Source: Schizochytrium sp. TIO01
Lineage: Eukaryota; Sar; Bigyra; Thraustochytrida; Thraustochytriidae
Direction: 5' to 3'
Assembly: GCA_004764695.1 (NCBI GenBank)
Contig: SMSO01000031.1
Coordinates: 7,931,261 to 7,995,260 of the forward strand
DNA: 64,000 nt
Of the stretch, positions 23,315-32,630 are shown piece by piece. Below the pieces are notes generated by a model. The model ran no database searches. It saw nothing but the letters and a program-made list of their open reading frames with translations, and was not told the DNA's origin. The position numbers and the translations under genes were made by a program. Within the stretch, counting starts at the first letter, position 1, and every line of letters starts with the position of its first letter.

Positions 23315-25969
23315 TCATGCTGAAAGTGCAGAGTCTGGACGTGGTACATAATTGCGTACATAATTTGCAGGAATCATGCCACGGTTACCAGAAGCGTCGG
23401 ACGCATCCAGCCAGCCGCCGTCCTGGTCAATACCATGAACGGTTAGAACCTCACGCTTATGAATGGTAAGGTCACATGGATCTTGAGCTTCGTAATCAAA
23501 GATAGCAATCACTTGCCGACTTGGACCATCGTACGAAAAGGCTGGATCACCTTGAAAGCTAGATTCACGTTTTTTAGATGCAGAATTTTGAGAAGTAACT
23601 TGCGATTCTGCAGGTTTGTTCGTATTATTCCCATTGGAAGGCTTGGGTGGCTCAAAATTCTTCAACGAAGGAGGAGAATCCACGCCGGGCATTTCCCTGG
23701 TTCTTGTGAAGTTAGGGCTTCCCCTTGCTGGCAAAGCTGTTGTAGAGCTTCCTGAGGGAACGCTGGAAGGAGGTGGAGGCGGTTGAGACAACTTAGCAGG
23801 TGTTTTCTGCTGCTCTTCAAGCGGCTGATTTTGTTGCCGATAATTGTTTACAGAAGCTTTGACTTCACTTTGAAACTCGGAGTGAGCTCTCTGTAAGACT
23901 TGAGACGATTGAGTACTAAATTTTGGCTGCAAACCTAAATGCGATGACCTAGGAGTTGTCCCATTTCCACCGGAGGAAGAAGGCTTGATAGATCCCAAAG
24001 GCGATGGCGAAGGACGCTTCGTAGGGCGAGGGGGCAGACGAGATGTAGGACTCTGCAAGGCTTGCTGGTTAGTGCTCGGACTACCATTTGAGAGCTGAAA
24101 GCCGTATGCTTTCGCGTCAGCAGCAGATGCAGCCTGCGTATAGTTTTCAGGAAATGATCCTACCCGGCCGTCGCGAGATCTTCCTTCCCACCAGCCTGAT
24201 TCATCCTTTTCTAAGACCTGGATGATTTCGTCTACCTCCATGGTCAGTTCAGAGTCTTCTTCTGCAGCATAATGAAATAATGCTCGGACGAAATCAACAT
24301 GTCCTGCGTTTTTCACGACATATTGCATGTCATCAACATCTTCATCAGCATCTTCCTGATCATACGAGTTTTGGGTGTTTCCCTGTTGTAGAGAGCGACC
24401 ACTGTTGTTCAAGCCCTCATTGTAACCCTCGTCATCTTCGGTATTAACTCGGATTGCAGATGCATCGCTATTGAAACGTTCGTGGCGCGAAGGTGAAGAA
24501 TTCGATGGCGATGAAGATGGAGATTGTGATGAAGACGAGGACGCGGAAGCACATGTTATGCTAGATTGAGCTGTACCAGGCCTCTTTGTAATCATTGGCC
24601 GCAGGGGCATAGCGCGGGAGTTTGCTAGCTGAATGCCAGCAAGCTGCGAAGGTGTAGGTGGTGAAAAGTGAGGTGCCATAGATGCACCTTTGGGGGTCGT
24701 AATCTCCCGCCGAGGTAGCACCCCGTGATCCGAAGAATGAACGAAAGCCCCCATGGCCATGGCGGAAGAAGAACGCTGATGCTCTTGAAGCATTGGGGCC
24801 TTCGGAGCCGAACTAATGTAGGAGCTCGATGGAGATTCATGCGATCCATGGTCTGGGGTTGTTGGTAGTGAATCTGAAGACGTGTATAAGTTATCCATGG
24901 ATCCTGATGTAGGTACAGGGGGGGGAGTGTTACGAATTCCTATGTTCAGGCCACCACCTACAAGAATCTCGATCTCTGACTCTATTTTTGGAGTTACGAG
25001 CTTCTCAAAAACAATAGGCTCAGGCGGAGGACGTAAGTTACGTCTAACAAAACTCTCGGTATCTTTACGGCTATCTACATGCTCAACGCAATTTTCAAGG
25101 TCAGAAACAACCTGACCAAATTGATTGGCTAACTCAGTATAAGAATCAATGACTCCGTGAATTAGTGCTTTGATATACTCAATTCGACTTTCCTCTAAGA
25201 TTTGAAGTTCCTCAAGGATACGTTGCATACCTGCGATATAATTAGATCGGAACGCTCGTAGCTCTTCTACAGCTAAACGATACTGTTGTTCAGATTCTTG
25301 AACAATGATAAGTGCATCAGTGGTGCGCTGCCACAGCTTGCTGACCTCATGTAAGGCCTTCTCTTGGTGTGCTTTTTCTTTGAGCGCAATAAGTTGCTCA
25401 GCGTCTTTACAAGATTTTTCATACTTGGCCTTCGCGCGCTGAAACGCTTGGTCTTGCGCCTGCATAGCCTTGCGCAGTTTAGCCCCTTCAAGTTCAAGCT
25501 TTCGCTTCGTCTGGTTCTGCTCCCTTCGAAATTGGTGTAGCTGAGTACCCATGGCGCTCACCACGCTACTCAAGCGTGATTTTGCCTCTCCGATACGCAT
25601 GAAGCTCGAGCAGAACACCTCTAATACGACACCGAGAGAGCCTTCCTCACACGCTGGAAGCTCATATTTCTTGCGCGTGAATGGGATCTTAGATATGTAG
25701 TCCTTCTCAGCCGCAGACCACTGCACAAGACCAGTAGCAAGGTCTTTCGTCGATTGCTTTGTGCCGTTTGCTTGTTCAAAGCACAGGTCAACACCATCCC
25801 AAAGATCGATATATTTCACTACACGCTCCAAGTCAGGCTCCCCTTCCTCATGATTTGCCTGCTTCGTCTTTTGCACATCAGCAAGAATCGAACGTGCTGT
25901 GCGCCCTCCCGTAGCCTCATTCGTGGAAGAGAAGCTCGTCACGAGTCTGCGAACACGCTCGCCTGCCAT
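23315..25969 (-). CDS. F-BAR and double-SH3 domain protein
   Basis: F-BAR/SH3 proteins bind curved membranes and recruit actin regulators during endocytosis, as in the CIP4/Bzz1/PACSIN group. From the ATG at 25969 the protein has 884 aa. Residues 1-290 or so form a charged, heptad-rich F-BAR-like region. A disordered Ser/Pro-rich linker follows. The first SH3 domain (about 555-612) has ALFHYAAEEDSELTM, GWWEGR and GSFPENY. The second (about 818-875) has AIFDYEAQDPCDLTI, GGWLDA and GMIPANYV, close to the C-terminus. Two SH3 domains after the F-BAR recall yeast Bzz1. The frame is open a further 26 codons upstream but without an ATG, so I take the internal MAGERV as the start; an upstream exon cannot be excluded. 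Confidence 0.82.
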   Translation of the reverse strand: MAGERVRRLVTSFSSTNEATGGRTARSILADVQKTKQANHEEGEPDLERVVKYIDLWDGVDLCFEQANGTKQSTKDLATGLVQWSAAEKDYISKIPFTRKKYELPACEEGSLGVVLEVFCSSFMRIGEAKSRLSSVVSAMGTQLHQFRREQNQTKRKLELEGAKLRKAMQAQDQAFQRAKAKYEKSCKDAEQLIALKEKAHQEKALHEVSKLWQRTTDALIIVQESEQQYRLAVEELRAFRSNYIAGMQRILEELQILEESRIEYIKALIHGVIDSYTELANQFGQVVSDLENCVEHVDSRKDTESFVRRNLRPPPEPIVFEKLVTPKIESEIEILVGGGLNIGIRNTPPPVPTSGSMDNLYTSSDSLPTTPDHGSHESPSSSYISSAPKAPMLQEHQRSSSAMAMGAFVHSSDHGVLPRREITTPKGASMAPHFSPPTPSQLAGIQLANSRAMPLRPMITKRPGTAQSSITCASASSSSSQSPSSSPSNSSPSRHERFNSDASAIRVNTEDDEGYNEGLNNSGRSLQQGNTQNSYDQEDADEDVDDMQYVVKNAGHVDFVRALFHYAAEEDSELTMEVDEIIQVLEKDESGWWEGRSRDGRVGSFPENYTQAASAADAKAYGFQLSNGSPSTNQQALQSPTSRLPPRPTKRPSPSPLGSIKPSSSGGNGTTPRSSHLGLQPKFSTQSSQVLQRAHSEFQSEVKASVNNYRQQNQPLEEQQKTPAKLSQPPPPPSSVPSGSSTTALPARGSPNFTRTREMPGVDSPPSLKNFEPPKPSNGNNTNKPAESQVTSQNSASKKRESSFQGDPAFSYDGPSRQVIAIFDYEAQDPCDLTIHKREVLTVHGIDQDGGWLDASDASGNRGMIPANYVRNYVPRPDSALSA

Positions 25970-26385
25970 GATAGTACGGCTTCGCCTGCTGTACTGTTCC
26001 ACGAAAGAACGAGCCCAGGCCAGCAAAGGTCTGGGTTTGCTCTTCAATCAAATGCAAACGTGCTCCTTGTATAGAAACCTAACTTGAAAGTAACTCCCAC
26101 GTATGCGTTAGAAGCTTTGTCCCAGAAATTAATATCAGCTGAGTTGATTGCGTGGAAAGTTTTCGCAGAGTATTGGCCGCACGCCGATAGCTTGGTCTAC
26201 TGCTCTCCGCTACGAGCCGCAGCAAAGCCCGAAATGAAGTGCAGCGAAGCTGCTCTCAGACTTCTTGATCAACAATTCCAGGCTGGCTGGTCTGTGGGCG
26301 TGCTTTTGGACATATGCGGCTTCTACAAAGCCCCAAGTATATCTGAGGACGAGCAAACTAGCCACGATATGTTAAAATGCTTTTG

Positions 26386-26714
26386 TCAAACCAGCAAACG
26401 CCAGGGTGACAGTCTCAGAGAGCGATTGACGATGTCGCTCGAAGACTTTCTTTGAGCAATCTGCATACACAACCTTGAAGACCTCAGCTGCCAGAGCAGC
26501 CGTGATAGCCGGGCAACCTCTGAGATCACCTTCCGTTGCGCTGTCCAAACCTGTTGGAGAACTCGAGCGTCTAAAGAGTCTGTGCAAGTTGCTTCGACTT
26601 GAAGAATGGCGCCCTGCAAAAGGACAGAAACGAAGCGCCCACCCCAAGGTGGTCAAATATGATTCTCAGCAGTACACAAGTCCCAAGTCGCACCAAGGGC
26701 AGTTCTAGTGTCAT
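26386..26714 (-). CDS. Candidate small two-exon gene, unknown
   Basis: An ATG at 26714 opens 24 codons (26714-26643, MTLELPLVRLGTC...). A GT..TTTTGCAG gap of 29 nt (26642-26614) joins in phase to an exon from 26613 with the amphipathic stretch VLQQVWTAQRKVISEVARL, ending at about 26386. The polypyrimidine acceptor CCTTTTGCAG is good. The plus strand carries an overlapping open frame without an ATG start (26084-26455), so strand choice is uncertain. No family is recognised. A 29-nt intron would be unusually short. Confidence 0.25.
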
Positions 26715-26977
26715 CAACTACGAGCTATTCTTGGAGAAAGGCATAGTTTGCGACCAGAGCGGGGTTTGGCTCACATGGCACTTCATGCACTAGCAAACTC
26801 CTCGAGCTTGCAGGCGCAAAATGGGACCGTGGATATCAATAAGATTACCATGATGTGATTTTTTTATTAATGTAATAAATAATTAATTTTATAAAAGAAC
26901 AATTAAAAAATGTGCCATACTTTATAAGAAAAATAAAAATAAAAATGTTATGATTTGGACTCTATCAGTGGAAATGC

Positions 26978-27220
26978 TTAAACATCAAGCAATAGATGTG
27001 CGACAGGCTGAAAAGAGACCTGGAAGGTATGGCAGAGGATGTCCTTGAAGGGGCCTTGGTGAACAAGCTGAAGGAAGGCCCTGGTAATAATATCGGCTGT
27101 AGCAGTTTGGAGTTGAGAGGGATATGGAACGTCTAAGTTTCCCCAGTAAGTTGCGAAAGCTGCTGCTAGGAACTTTAACAGGCAGCGATAGAAATGACCA
27201 TGATCAGAACTTTTTCCAAT
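26978..27220 (-). CDS. Candidate 3'-terminal exon, unknown protein
   Basis: An 80-codon frame without an internal ATG start ends at TAA 26978-26980. Its composition is strongly protein-like, with an aromatic N-terminal part (HGHFYRCLLKFLAAAF), a YWGNLDVPYP block and a hydrophobic C-terminus. The next upstream coding-looking frame, at about 27250-27330, is in another phase, so the link is unresolved. It may be the last exon of a gene or a degraded copy. No family is recognised. Confidence 0.3.
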   Translation of the reverse strand: MGKSSDHGHFYRCLLKFLAAAFATYWGNLDVPYPSQLQTATADIITRAFLQLVHQGPFKDILCHTFQVSFQPVAHLLLDV

Positions 27221-27775
27221 TTATTCATTCAACATGGTGCTGCATTTTGGGCAAGGAGAATCAAGGAATCGTTTCCTGCAGAATCACGAAGTGTTCCAGA
27301 TAGAGCTGAACCTCTGTCACATGAGTATCTTATTCTTCTATTTAAAAGAAACCATGACGTTTTTAATTTCTCACAGTACCGAGAAATAAAACCATATCAT
27401 TGTCTTTGGCTGTAATGTAATCAAATTCATCTGCTTCTAACATACACAGACAGTCATCCCAAACTTATAAAGTGCTCGTAGATACATTTTATGTCAATAA
27501 AAACTTAGGAGAGCAATCAGTTTAGCTAAAAGACTTCGCGCATGAAAGGCTTCGTAATTCAAGGATTATGGAAACTCACCCTTGTAGTACGCAAATCATG
27601 ATCCGCAATTTGTTAAATTAAAGCTGGTTAGAGGTTTAAAAGAAAATATGAGATGGAAGCTGATATTATACTATTTCGCTTCTGCACACGCATATGGAGC
27701 TGACACTTTGAAACCACACAGGTCTAGGATTCTATGGAGTTCTTTTTTTCATTGCAAAACTGGTTTTCTGATCGA
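27221..27775. other. Intergenic, AT-rich
   Basis: Apart from possible upstream exon fragments near 27250-27330 on the minus strand, nothing recognisable is seen before the stop codon of the YaaA-family gene at 27776. Confidence 0.35.
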
Positions 27776-28843
27776 TTATTTAGCCCGAGCACGACGACTG
27801 GGCTGCACACGACGCTTTTTATTAGCCTCAGAGCTATCTGATTCATGCTCCTTCACGGCCTCCTCTTTAACCCCGGAGGAGTCTTTCTCTGCTGCGGCAG
27901 TAGTCACTTTCTTTGCAGGCGCTTTCCTCTTTCCCTTGGTGGCTTTCTCCGTTTCGTCTGAGTTCACATCGGTAACTTCGTCCTTTTCCTCCTTTGCGGA
28001 AGCAGAACCATCCTTCTTTACTGGAGTTTTTTTCTTGGTTGCAGGCTTCTTAGCTGCAGCTTGCTTAGGCTGATCAGAACGTTCAAAGAGTACCTCGTTG
28101 CCATCTACACGCAGAAACTTGAACCGTCCCTCGGTGCCTGTGAATGCCTTGAGGTCTTCGAGGGAGGCTACTTTACTCTGGATCACAAAACGAGTCATCA
28201 TGCCACGGGCCTGCTTAGAAAACACACCAGGAAGCCCACGTGCACCACCTGCCTTTACGCCCTTGAAACGGAGGACTTGAAGGTCATGGTCCTTCTCCAA
28301 TTTCTTAAAGTCGATTGCCTTGGCATATTCTTCACTCGCGCAGTTTAGAATGATTTTGGCGCCCACCGCCTTGGCGTGCTCAGCAAGAGCATCCGTAAGG
28401 CCATGTTGATGCCAAAAGTTAACCAGGTTCTTCGCACCATCCACTTCAAACTTAGTACCCATCTCCAAACGGTAAGGACGAATGGCATCATCAGGCTTAA
28501 TCATACCGTATAGACCAGAGAGTACCACAAGTGACTTGTTCATTTGCTGGCGGTCCTCGGCTGACATGGAGTCTACATCCAGCGACTTGAAGGCCTCACC
28601 ATCAAAGAGGTCTATCGCTACATAATCCGTGGCATCCTCCCAAGTTTGATATCTTTCATTGTTGAGTTTCCCAAGCGCATCTGAAATTCCCATGAGCTTA
28701 CTAAGCTGCGCGGCACTGTATCCCTTCAACTCAGACAAGAGCACCTTGGTCTGCTCCGCCATGATCGGCGTTGACGCTCCCTTTGGTGCCTGAAATTTGG
28801 CCAGCTCACGCATAGCCTTCGCAGGCGACAGAAGGCACAACAT
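27776..28843 (-). CDS. YaaA (DUF328) family protein with lysine-rich tail
   Basis: Bacterial YaaA lowers intracellular iron and protects DNA during peroxide stress. The family block is almost complete here: MLCLLSPAK at the start, LMGISDALGKLN-ERYQTW, LSGLYGMIKPDDAIRPYRLEMG, LVNFWHQHG, ILNCASEEYAK, and KQARGMMTRFVIQ near residues 215-230. The ATG at 28843 fits the bacterial start exactly; the frame is open further upstream but without an ATG. The bacterial-length domain ends near residue 255. About 100 residues rich in Lys, Ala, Glu and Thr follow, ending in KKRRVQPSRRARAK, which resembles a histone-H1-like tail or nuclear localisation signal. A nuclear, DNA-associated oxidative-stress role is my inference. 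Eukaryotic YaaA genes probably trace to bacteria. Confidence 0.88.
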   Translation of the reverse strand: MLCLLSPAKAMRELAKFQAPKGASTPIMAEQTKVLLSELKGYSAAQLSKLMGISDALGKLNNERYQTWEDATDYVAIDLFDGEAFKSLDVDSMSAEDRQQMNKSLVVLSGLYGMIKPDDAIRPYRLEMGTKFEVDGAKNLVNFWHQHGLTDALAEHAKAVGAKIILNCASEEYAKAIDFKKLEKDHDLQVLRFKGVKAGGARGLPGVFSKQARGMMTRFVIQSKVASLEDLKAFTGTEGRFKFLRVDGNEVLFERSDQPKQAAAKKPATKKKTPVKKDGSASAKEEKDEVTDVNSDETEKATKGKRKAPAKKVTTAAAEKDSSGVKEEAVKEHESDSSEANKKRRVQPSRRARAK

Positions 28844-29422
28844 TCTTCCTATGCAACGTGCGTTAATGATCGCCAAGAAGCAAGCTTTCAAGCTTTGTTT
28901 TGATGCAGGTTTGTGGCTTCTTCACGTTGGCATGATCTTCAAGTTGAGCAGAAGACAAACGAAATGAATGAAACACAAGAAGTTCTAACTAGGCTCTAAT
29001 GATGCCTAGTAAGAGGAGCTTGGCGGCCATCTATAAGTTATATATACCTAACTACCATGAAAGAAGAGAACAATTAAACAACTTAAAAAAGAAAGAAACT
29101 ATTATTGTCTTCAAATTAATTAAGTAATGCCGATTTCCTTGCTACGATGATTATGTATATTGGTTTATTAGAGAGCTGCCACAACAGACACCTGGTTGAA
29201 TCAAAGTCTATAACAGAGAGCTGCAGCTCAATAACCTCTAGTTAGAAAATGCTCTTTTGATGTTCTGATTATAGCAGGAACATTTCGAGTTTAGCCTAAT
29301 GCGACCCTCGCGAGCGATGTAGGACGCTAAACATGTACATCGCACTTTAATCGATCAGGAGCGATTTTACTACTCTCCAAGAATAACAAGATGGTGCATA
29401 GCTGAAGTACCTTATTTGATTT
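28844..29422. other. Intergenic upstream of the YaaA gene
   Basis: Mixed-composition sequence with an AT-rich block near 29080-29125. No gene, repeat or RNA is recognised. It probably includes the YaaA promoter. Confidence 0.35.
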
Positions 29423-29815
29423 CTATCTATACCTGATGTTCTTGATGTGTGCTATCAAAAGGTGAACTTCTGGTGGTTGATTCATCGTAGAAACTACTTT
29501 CCAAGCTGTGAGGGGTCTGGCAAAACGTAGAAACATTCATTCTCTTAAGTAGGAGCACAGAAACTGAACCTCGATATAAGTTAACACATGCAGAGAAATG
29601 GGCGCTCTCCAACCCCGCAAATCGAAAGTTCAACAGGATTATGAGTGAGATCTTACACAATTGTTTTCTTCCGGCAAAGGCGAAGTCGTGCAAACACAAT
29701 ATGATATATTATGATTTGCATGTTTAACAGCTGTTTATTCCCTCCACACAAGACTTCGAACTCATTCTGAAATCAAAACATGCATCTTTGCATGTACTCT
29801 CCAAGACACAATCAT
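29423..29815 (-). CDS. Candidate small three-exon gene (73 aa), unknown
   Basis: Proposed exons are 29815-29798, 29766-29657 and 29516-29423, with introns of 31 nt (GTACAT..TTTCAG) and 140 nt (GTAAGA..TTGCCAG). The summed coding length of 222 nt is in frame. The product has a Cys/Asn-containing centre, a basic stretch LRLCRKK, and ends PPEVHLLIAHIKNIRYR. Splice signals are good, but the exons are short and no family is recognised, so chance is possible. Confidence 0.27.
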
Positions 29816-30158
29816 CTGATTCCCCCTCACGTATCAATTGTTGCCGCTCACTCGTGAACAATGTCTATGTTGCTCCTGTTTAACGTGAAACTTCAGAAAT
29901 CATGGCAGAGGCAGCAGCATCTTGCTGCAAAAAGTAGACTTTGAGAACAACTTTGATATATGCTTAAAAGGTCTATTCAAAGATAGCCCATTTATCATGA
30001 TGCTGTGGACGTCAACGCCGACGAAGCAAACGTGAATACGGACTCCTTCGGCTCCAATCTTGTCACAAATCGGTACCGCCCTCGAGGCGTGATACTCGCG
30101 AGATTGCTAGCGACACCTAGCTGCCACTCATCCGCCCACGTAGATCCTAAGATCAAAA

Positions 30159-31859
30159 ATGGCAGCCGAGGATGCGACTACTGCCGACGCGGCTACAAAA
30201 GACGCACCGCAATCTACTTCTTTAACGCAGGAAGTTCAAGAATCCAAAGCTGAAGATGCAAGCAATAACGAAACCAAGAGCGACATCAATAGTGCCAACA
30301 ACAGCGCGAATAACAGCGTTAGCAACAGTGTTACCAATAGCGTGAATATTTGCAACAGCAACAGTGCCAGTGCCAGTCCTGTGACACGTAGACGACCTCG
30401 CACAGAAGCCTCTGCTCCTGCTGTGACTGTGGACCCTGGCCAACCTCAGCTCTCTTCTGAAGAAGGCGTAAACGTGTTGAAGAGTGCTCTGGCATTTCTG
30501 AAGGCTACTCCGAAAGGTGGAGACGAGTCTGCTAGTAGCGCAAATGCAGAGAAAGTAGAGGATGCTTATCTGTCAGGAGCCAATGGAGGGTCTGACTTTT
30601 CATCCAGGACCATTGAAAACTACGAGATCATACGCCAGGTGGGACTGGGTACGTATGGAGAAGTGTACAAGGCGAGGTGCAAGGCTGGCAATAAGCTTGT
30701 GGCTCTGAAGAAATTGCGCGTTCACAATGCCAAGGAAGGATATCCACTTACGGCGTTGCGGGAGATTAAGATCATGCAGCAGCTCAAGCATAAGAACATT
30801 CTTGAGCTTATTGAGATTATTCCCTCCTCGACGCAACTTCGCGAAGATGATCTTGGGGAAGTTTATATGGTCATGGAGTATCTTGACAACGATCTTACAG
30901 GCATTATGGAAAACCCATCCTTCAAGCTTTCAGAAAACTACATCAAATGCTACCTGAAGCAACTTCTTGAAGGGATTCATTACATTCACACTAATGAAAT
31001 CATTCATCGTGATCTTAAAGCAGCTAATATCCTCGTCTCGAACGACTCAAAACTCAAGATCGGGGATTGGGGCCTGAGTCGCTCATGGAAGAAAAATCGA
31101 AAGTACACAAACCGTGTAGTAACCCTATGGTACCGCGCCCCTGAGCTCCTCTGTGGTGTCCTTCAGTATACGACTGCCATTGACATGTGGGCTGTAGGCT
31201 GCATCTTTGCTGAATTACTGGGCTATGGTTCTCCTTTACCTGGAGAGAATGAACTTGATCAGCTCAAGCGGATCTTTGAGCTTTGTGGTACTCCCACAGA
31301 AGAAACGTGGCCGGGTGTTTCCCAAACTCCTGCATTTCAGAGTGTTAACTTTGAAAAGAAAGAATCAACAATTGATGCACGATTTGCGCACAAGATGAAG
31401 CCATTGGAGTTTGACTTGTTTAAGCGTATGCTTACACTAGACCCTCGTCACCGGATCAGCGCTGCCGAGGCTCTTGACCATGACTATTTCTGGCAAGGTA
31501 CTCTACCTGGGAACCCAGAGGAGCTTCCTCGTCTTGCGGGGGATGGTCTTCATGAGTTTGAGCTAAAGGAACAACGTCGACTGCGTAAGGAGGAACAAAA
31601 CCGCGCAGCAGGGGTGCAAGGCCGTCCTGCGGGGAATGGACGGGCAGGTGCCCACCATGGTGTATATGGAAGAAGGACTAGCGGTGTTGGTGCATCGAGC
31701 AGCAACGCTGGACCTCACGTATCTTCGACAGATCCATCTGCTCATGCAGGAAACACTGGCCACTATAACCGTGGTCGGTATGGAAACAATGAGCACCGTA
31801 GTATGCATAGAAATATGACGTATACCAGACCGAAAGATAATAACGATGCTTCAGCATAA
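30159..31859 (+). CDS. CDK9/CDK12-like cyclin-dependent kinase
   Basis: A 566-aa Ser/Thr kinase. A Ser/Asn/Ala-rich N-terminal extension of about 150 residues precedes the kinase domain (about 152-440). The Gly-loop is GLGTYGEV at about 157-164 and the lysine is in ALKK. The cyclin-contact helix reads PLTALRE, closest to the PITALRE of CDK9. The catalytic loop is HRDLKAANIL. The magnesium loop is DWG rather than DFG, at about 301-303. The T-loop is YTNRVVTLWYRAPE with the activating Thr. A C-terminal tail rich in Arg, Gly and Asn follows. CDK9/12 kinases phosphorylate the RNA polymerase II C-terminal domain to support elongation; that role is inferred from the family. The single exon starts at the first ATG. 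Confidence 0.88.
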   Translation: MAAEDATTADAATKDAPQSTSLTQEVQESKAEDASNNETKSDINSANNSANNSVSNSVTNSVNICNSNSASASPVTRRRPRTEASAPAVTVDPGQPQLSSEEGVNVLKSALAFLKATPKGGDESASSANAEKVEDAYLSGANGGSDFSSRTIENYEIIRQVGLGTYGEVYKARCKAGNKLVALKKLRVHNAKEGYPLTALREIKIMQQLKHKNILELIEIIPSSTQLREDDLGEVYMVMEYLDNDLTGIMENPSFKLSENYIKCYLKQLLEGIHYIHTNEIIHRDLKAANILVSNDSKLKIGDWGLSRSWKKNRKYTNRVVTLWYRAPELLCGVLQYTTAIDMWAVGCIFAELLGYGSPLPGENELDQLKRIFELCGTPTEETWPGVSQTPAFQSVNFEKKESTIDARFAHKMKPLEFDLFKRMLTLDPRHRISAAEALDHDYFWQGTLPGNPEELPRLAGDGLHEFELKEQRRLRKEEQNRAAGVQGRPAGNGRAGAHHGVYGRRTSGVGASSSNAGPHVSSTDPSAHAGNTGHYNRGRYGNNEHRSMHRNMTYTRPKDNNDASA

Positions 31860-32630
31860 ACTTCTGTATCCTTCTCCATGAACTCGCTCTGGTTCTCCCT
31901 TTTGAGGAGCTGCTGTCTACTCCGAACCTTTCTTTTCTTTTTTATACAATGACCTTATTTCCCACCAAGATAAGAGGTATACCAGAAGTAAGATACCTCA
32001 GGTCACTCTAAAGCCTTGCTTTTCTTGGCGAAAATGATATTGAAACGAAAAACCTAGCACTCCTGAGGTGAAATGAATTTGTTATAATATCACCGCTACA
32101 TTCCTGACTGCACACTTGCCCTCTCTGCTCGTTGTTATTTCGTTTTCGCTTTTTACGTATGACCATTGCGTTGGACAGCCTTCCAAGAAGAGACATTCTT
32201 CTGCCTAGCAAAGTAGCAAATCAAGCAATTTTGCCACTTATATTTCCTTTACTTTGATCATTGCTTTCTTTGGAGTTTTTACTCTCTCTGCCTTGCTTGA
32301 GTTCATTTGAGTATTTGAAGGCTTGGCTTCGGCATTTGAGGATGATAAATTTAAACGGAATGAGGAGACGCGCAGTATTGAATTGGTTAATTAGATGTTT
32401 GTATGCTCTCCCTTTTTACTTGAGTTAAAATCAATACCTTTAATCCTGCTTTTAAACATTCGAATATAAATGATTATTTGGGGCTATTCTGCTAGAAAAC
32501 TAACTGATAAAAACAATCACACAAAAGATCTGAAACTGATTTTGTTTACTTGCTAACCAGCACAGAGTGTTTAACTGAATAAGGACCAAAGCTGTACATA
32601 TTTTGTTTTGATTGAAAACATGAACTCATT
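31860..32630. other. Intergenic between convergent CDK and TRAPPC8 genes
   Basis: AT-rich 3' flanks of two convergent genes. No further gene or repeat is recognised. Confidence 0.4.

Noticed and set aside
23094-23318. A 74-codon minus-strand ORF overlapping the stop codon of the F-BAR gene
   Set aside because: It lies in the 3' flank; the F-BAR protein already ends normally after its second SH3 domain and no splice joins the two.
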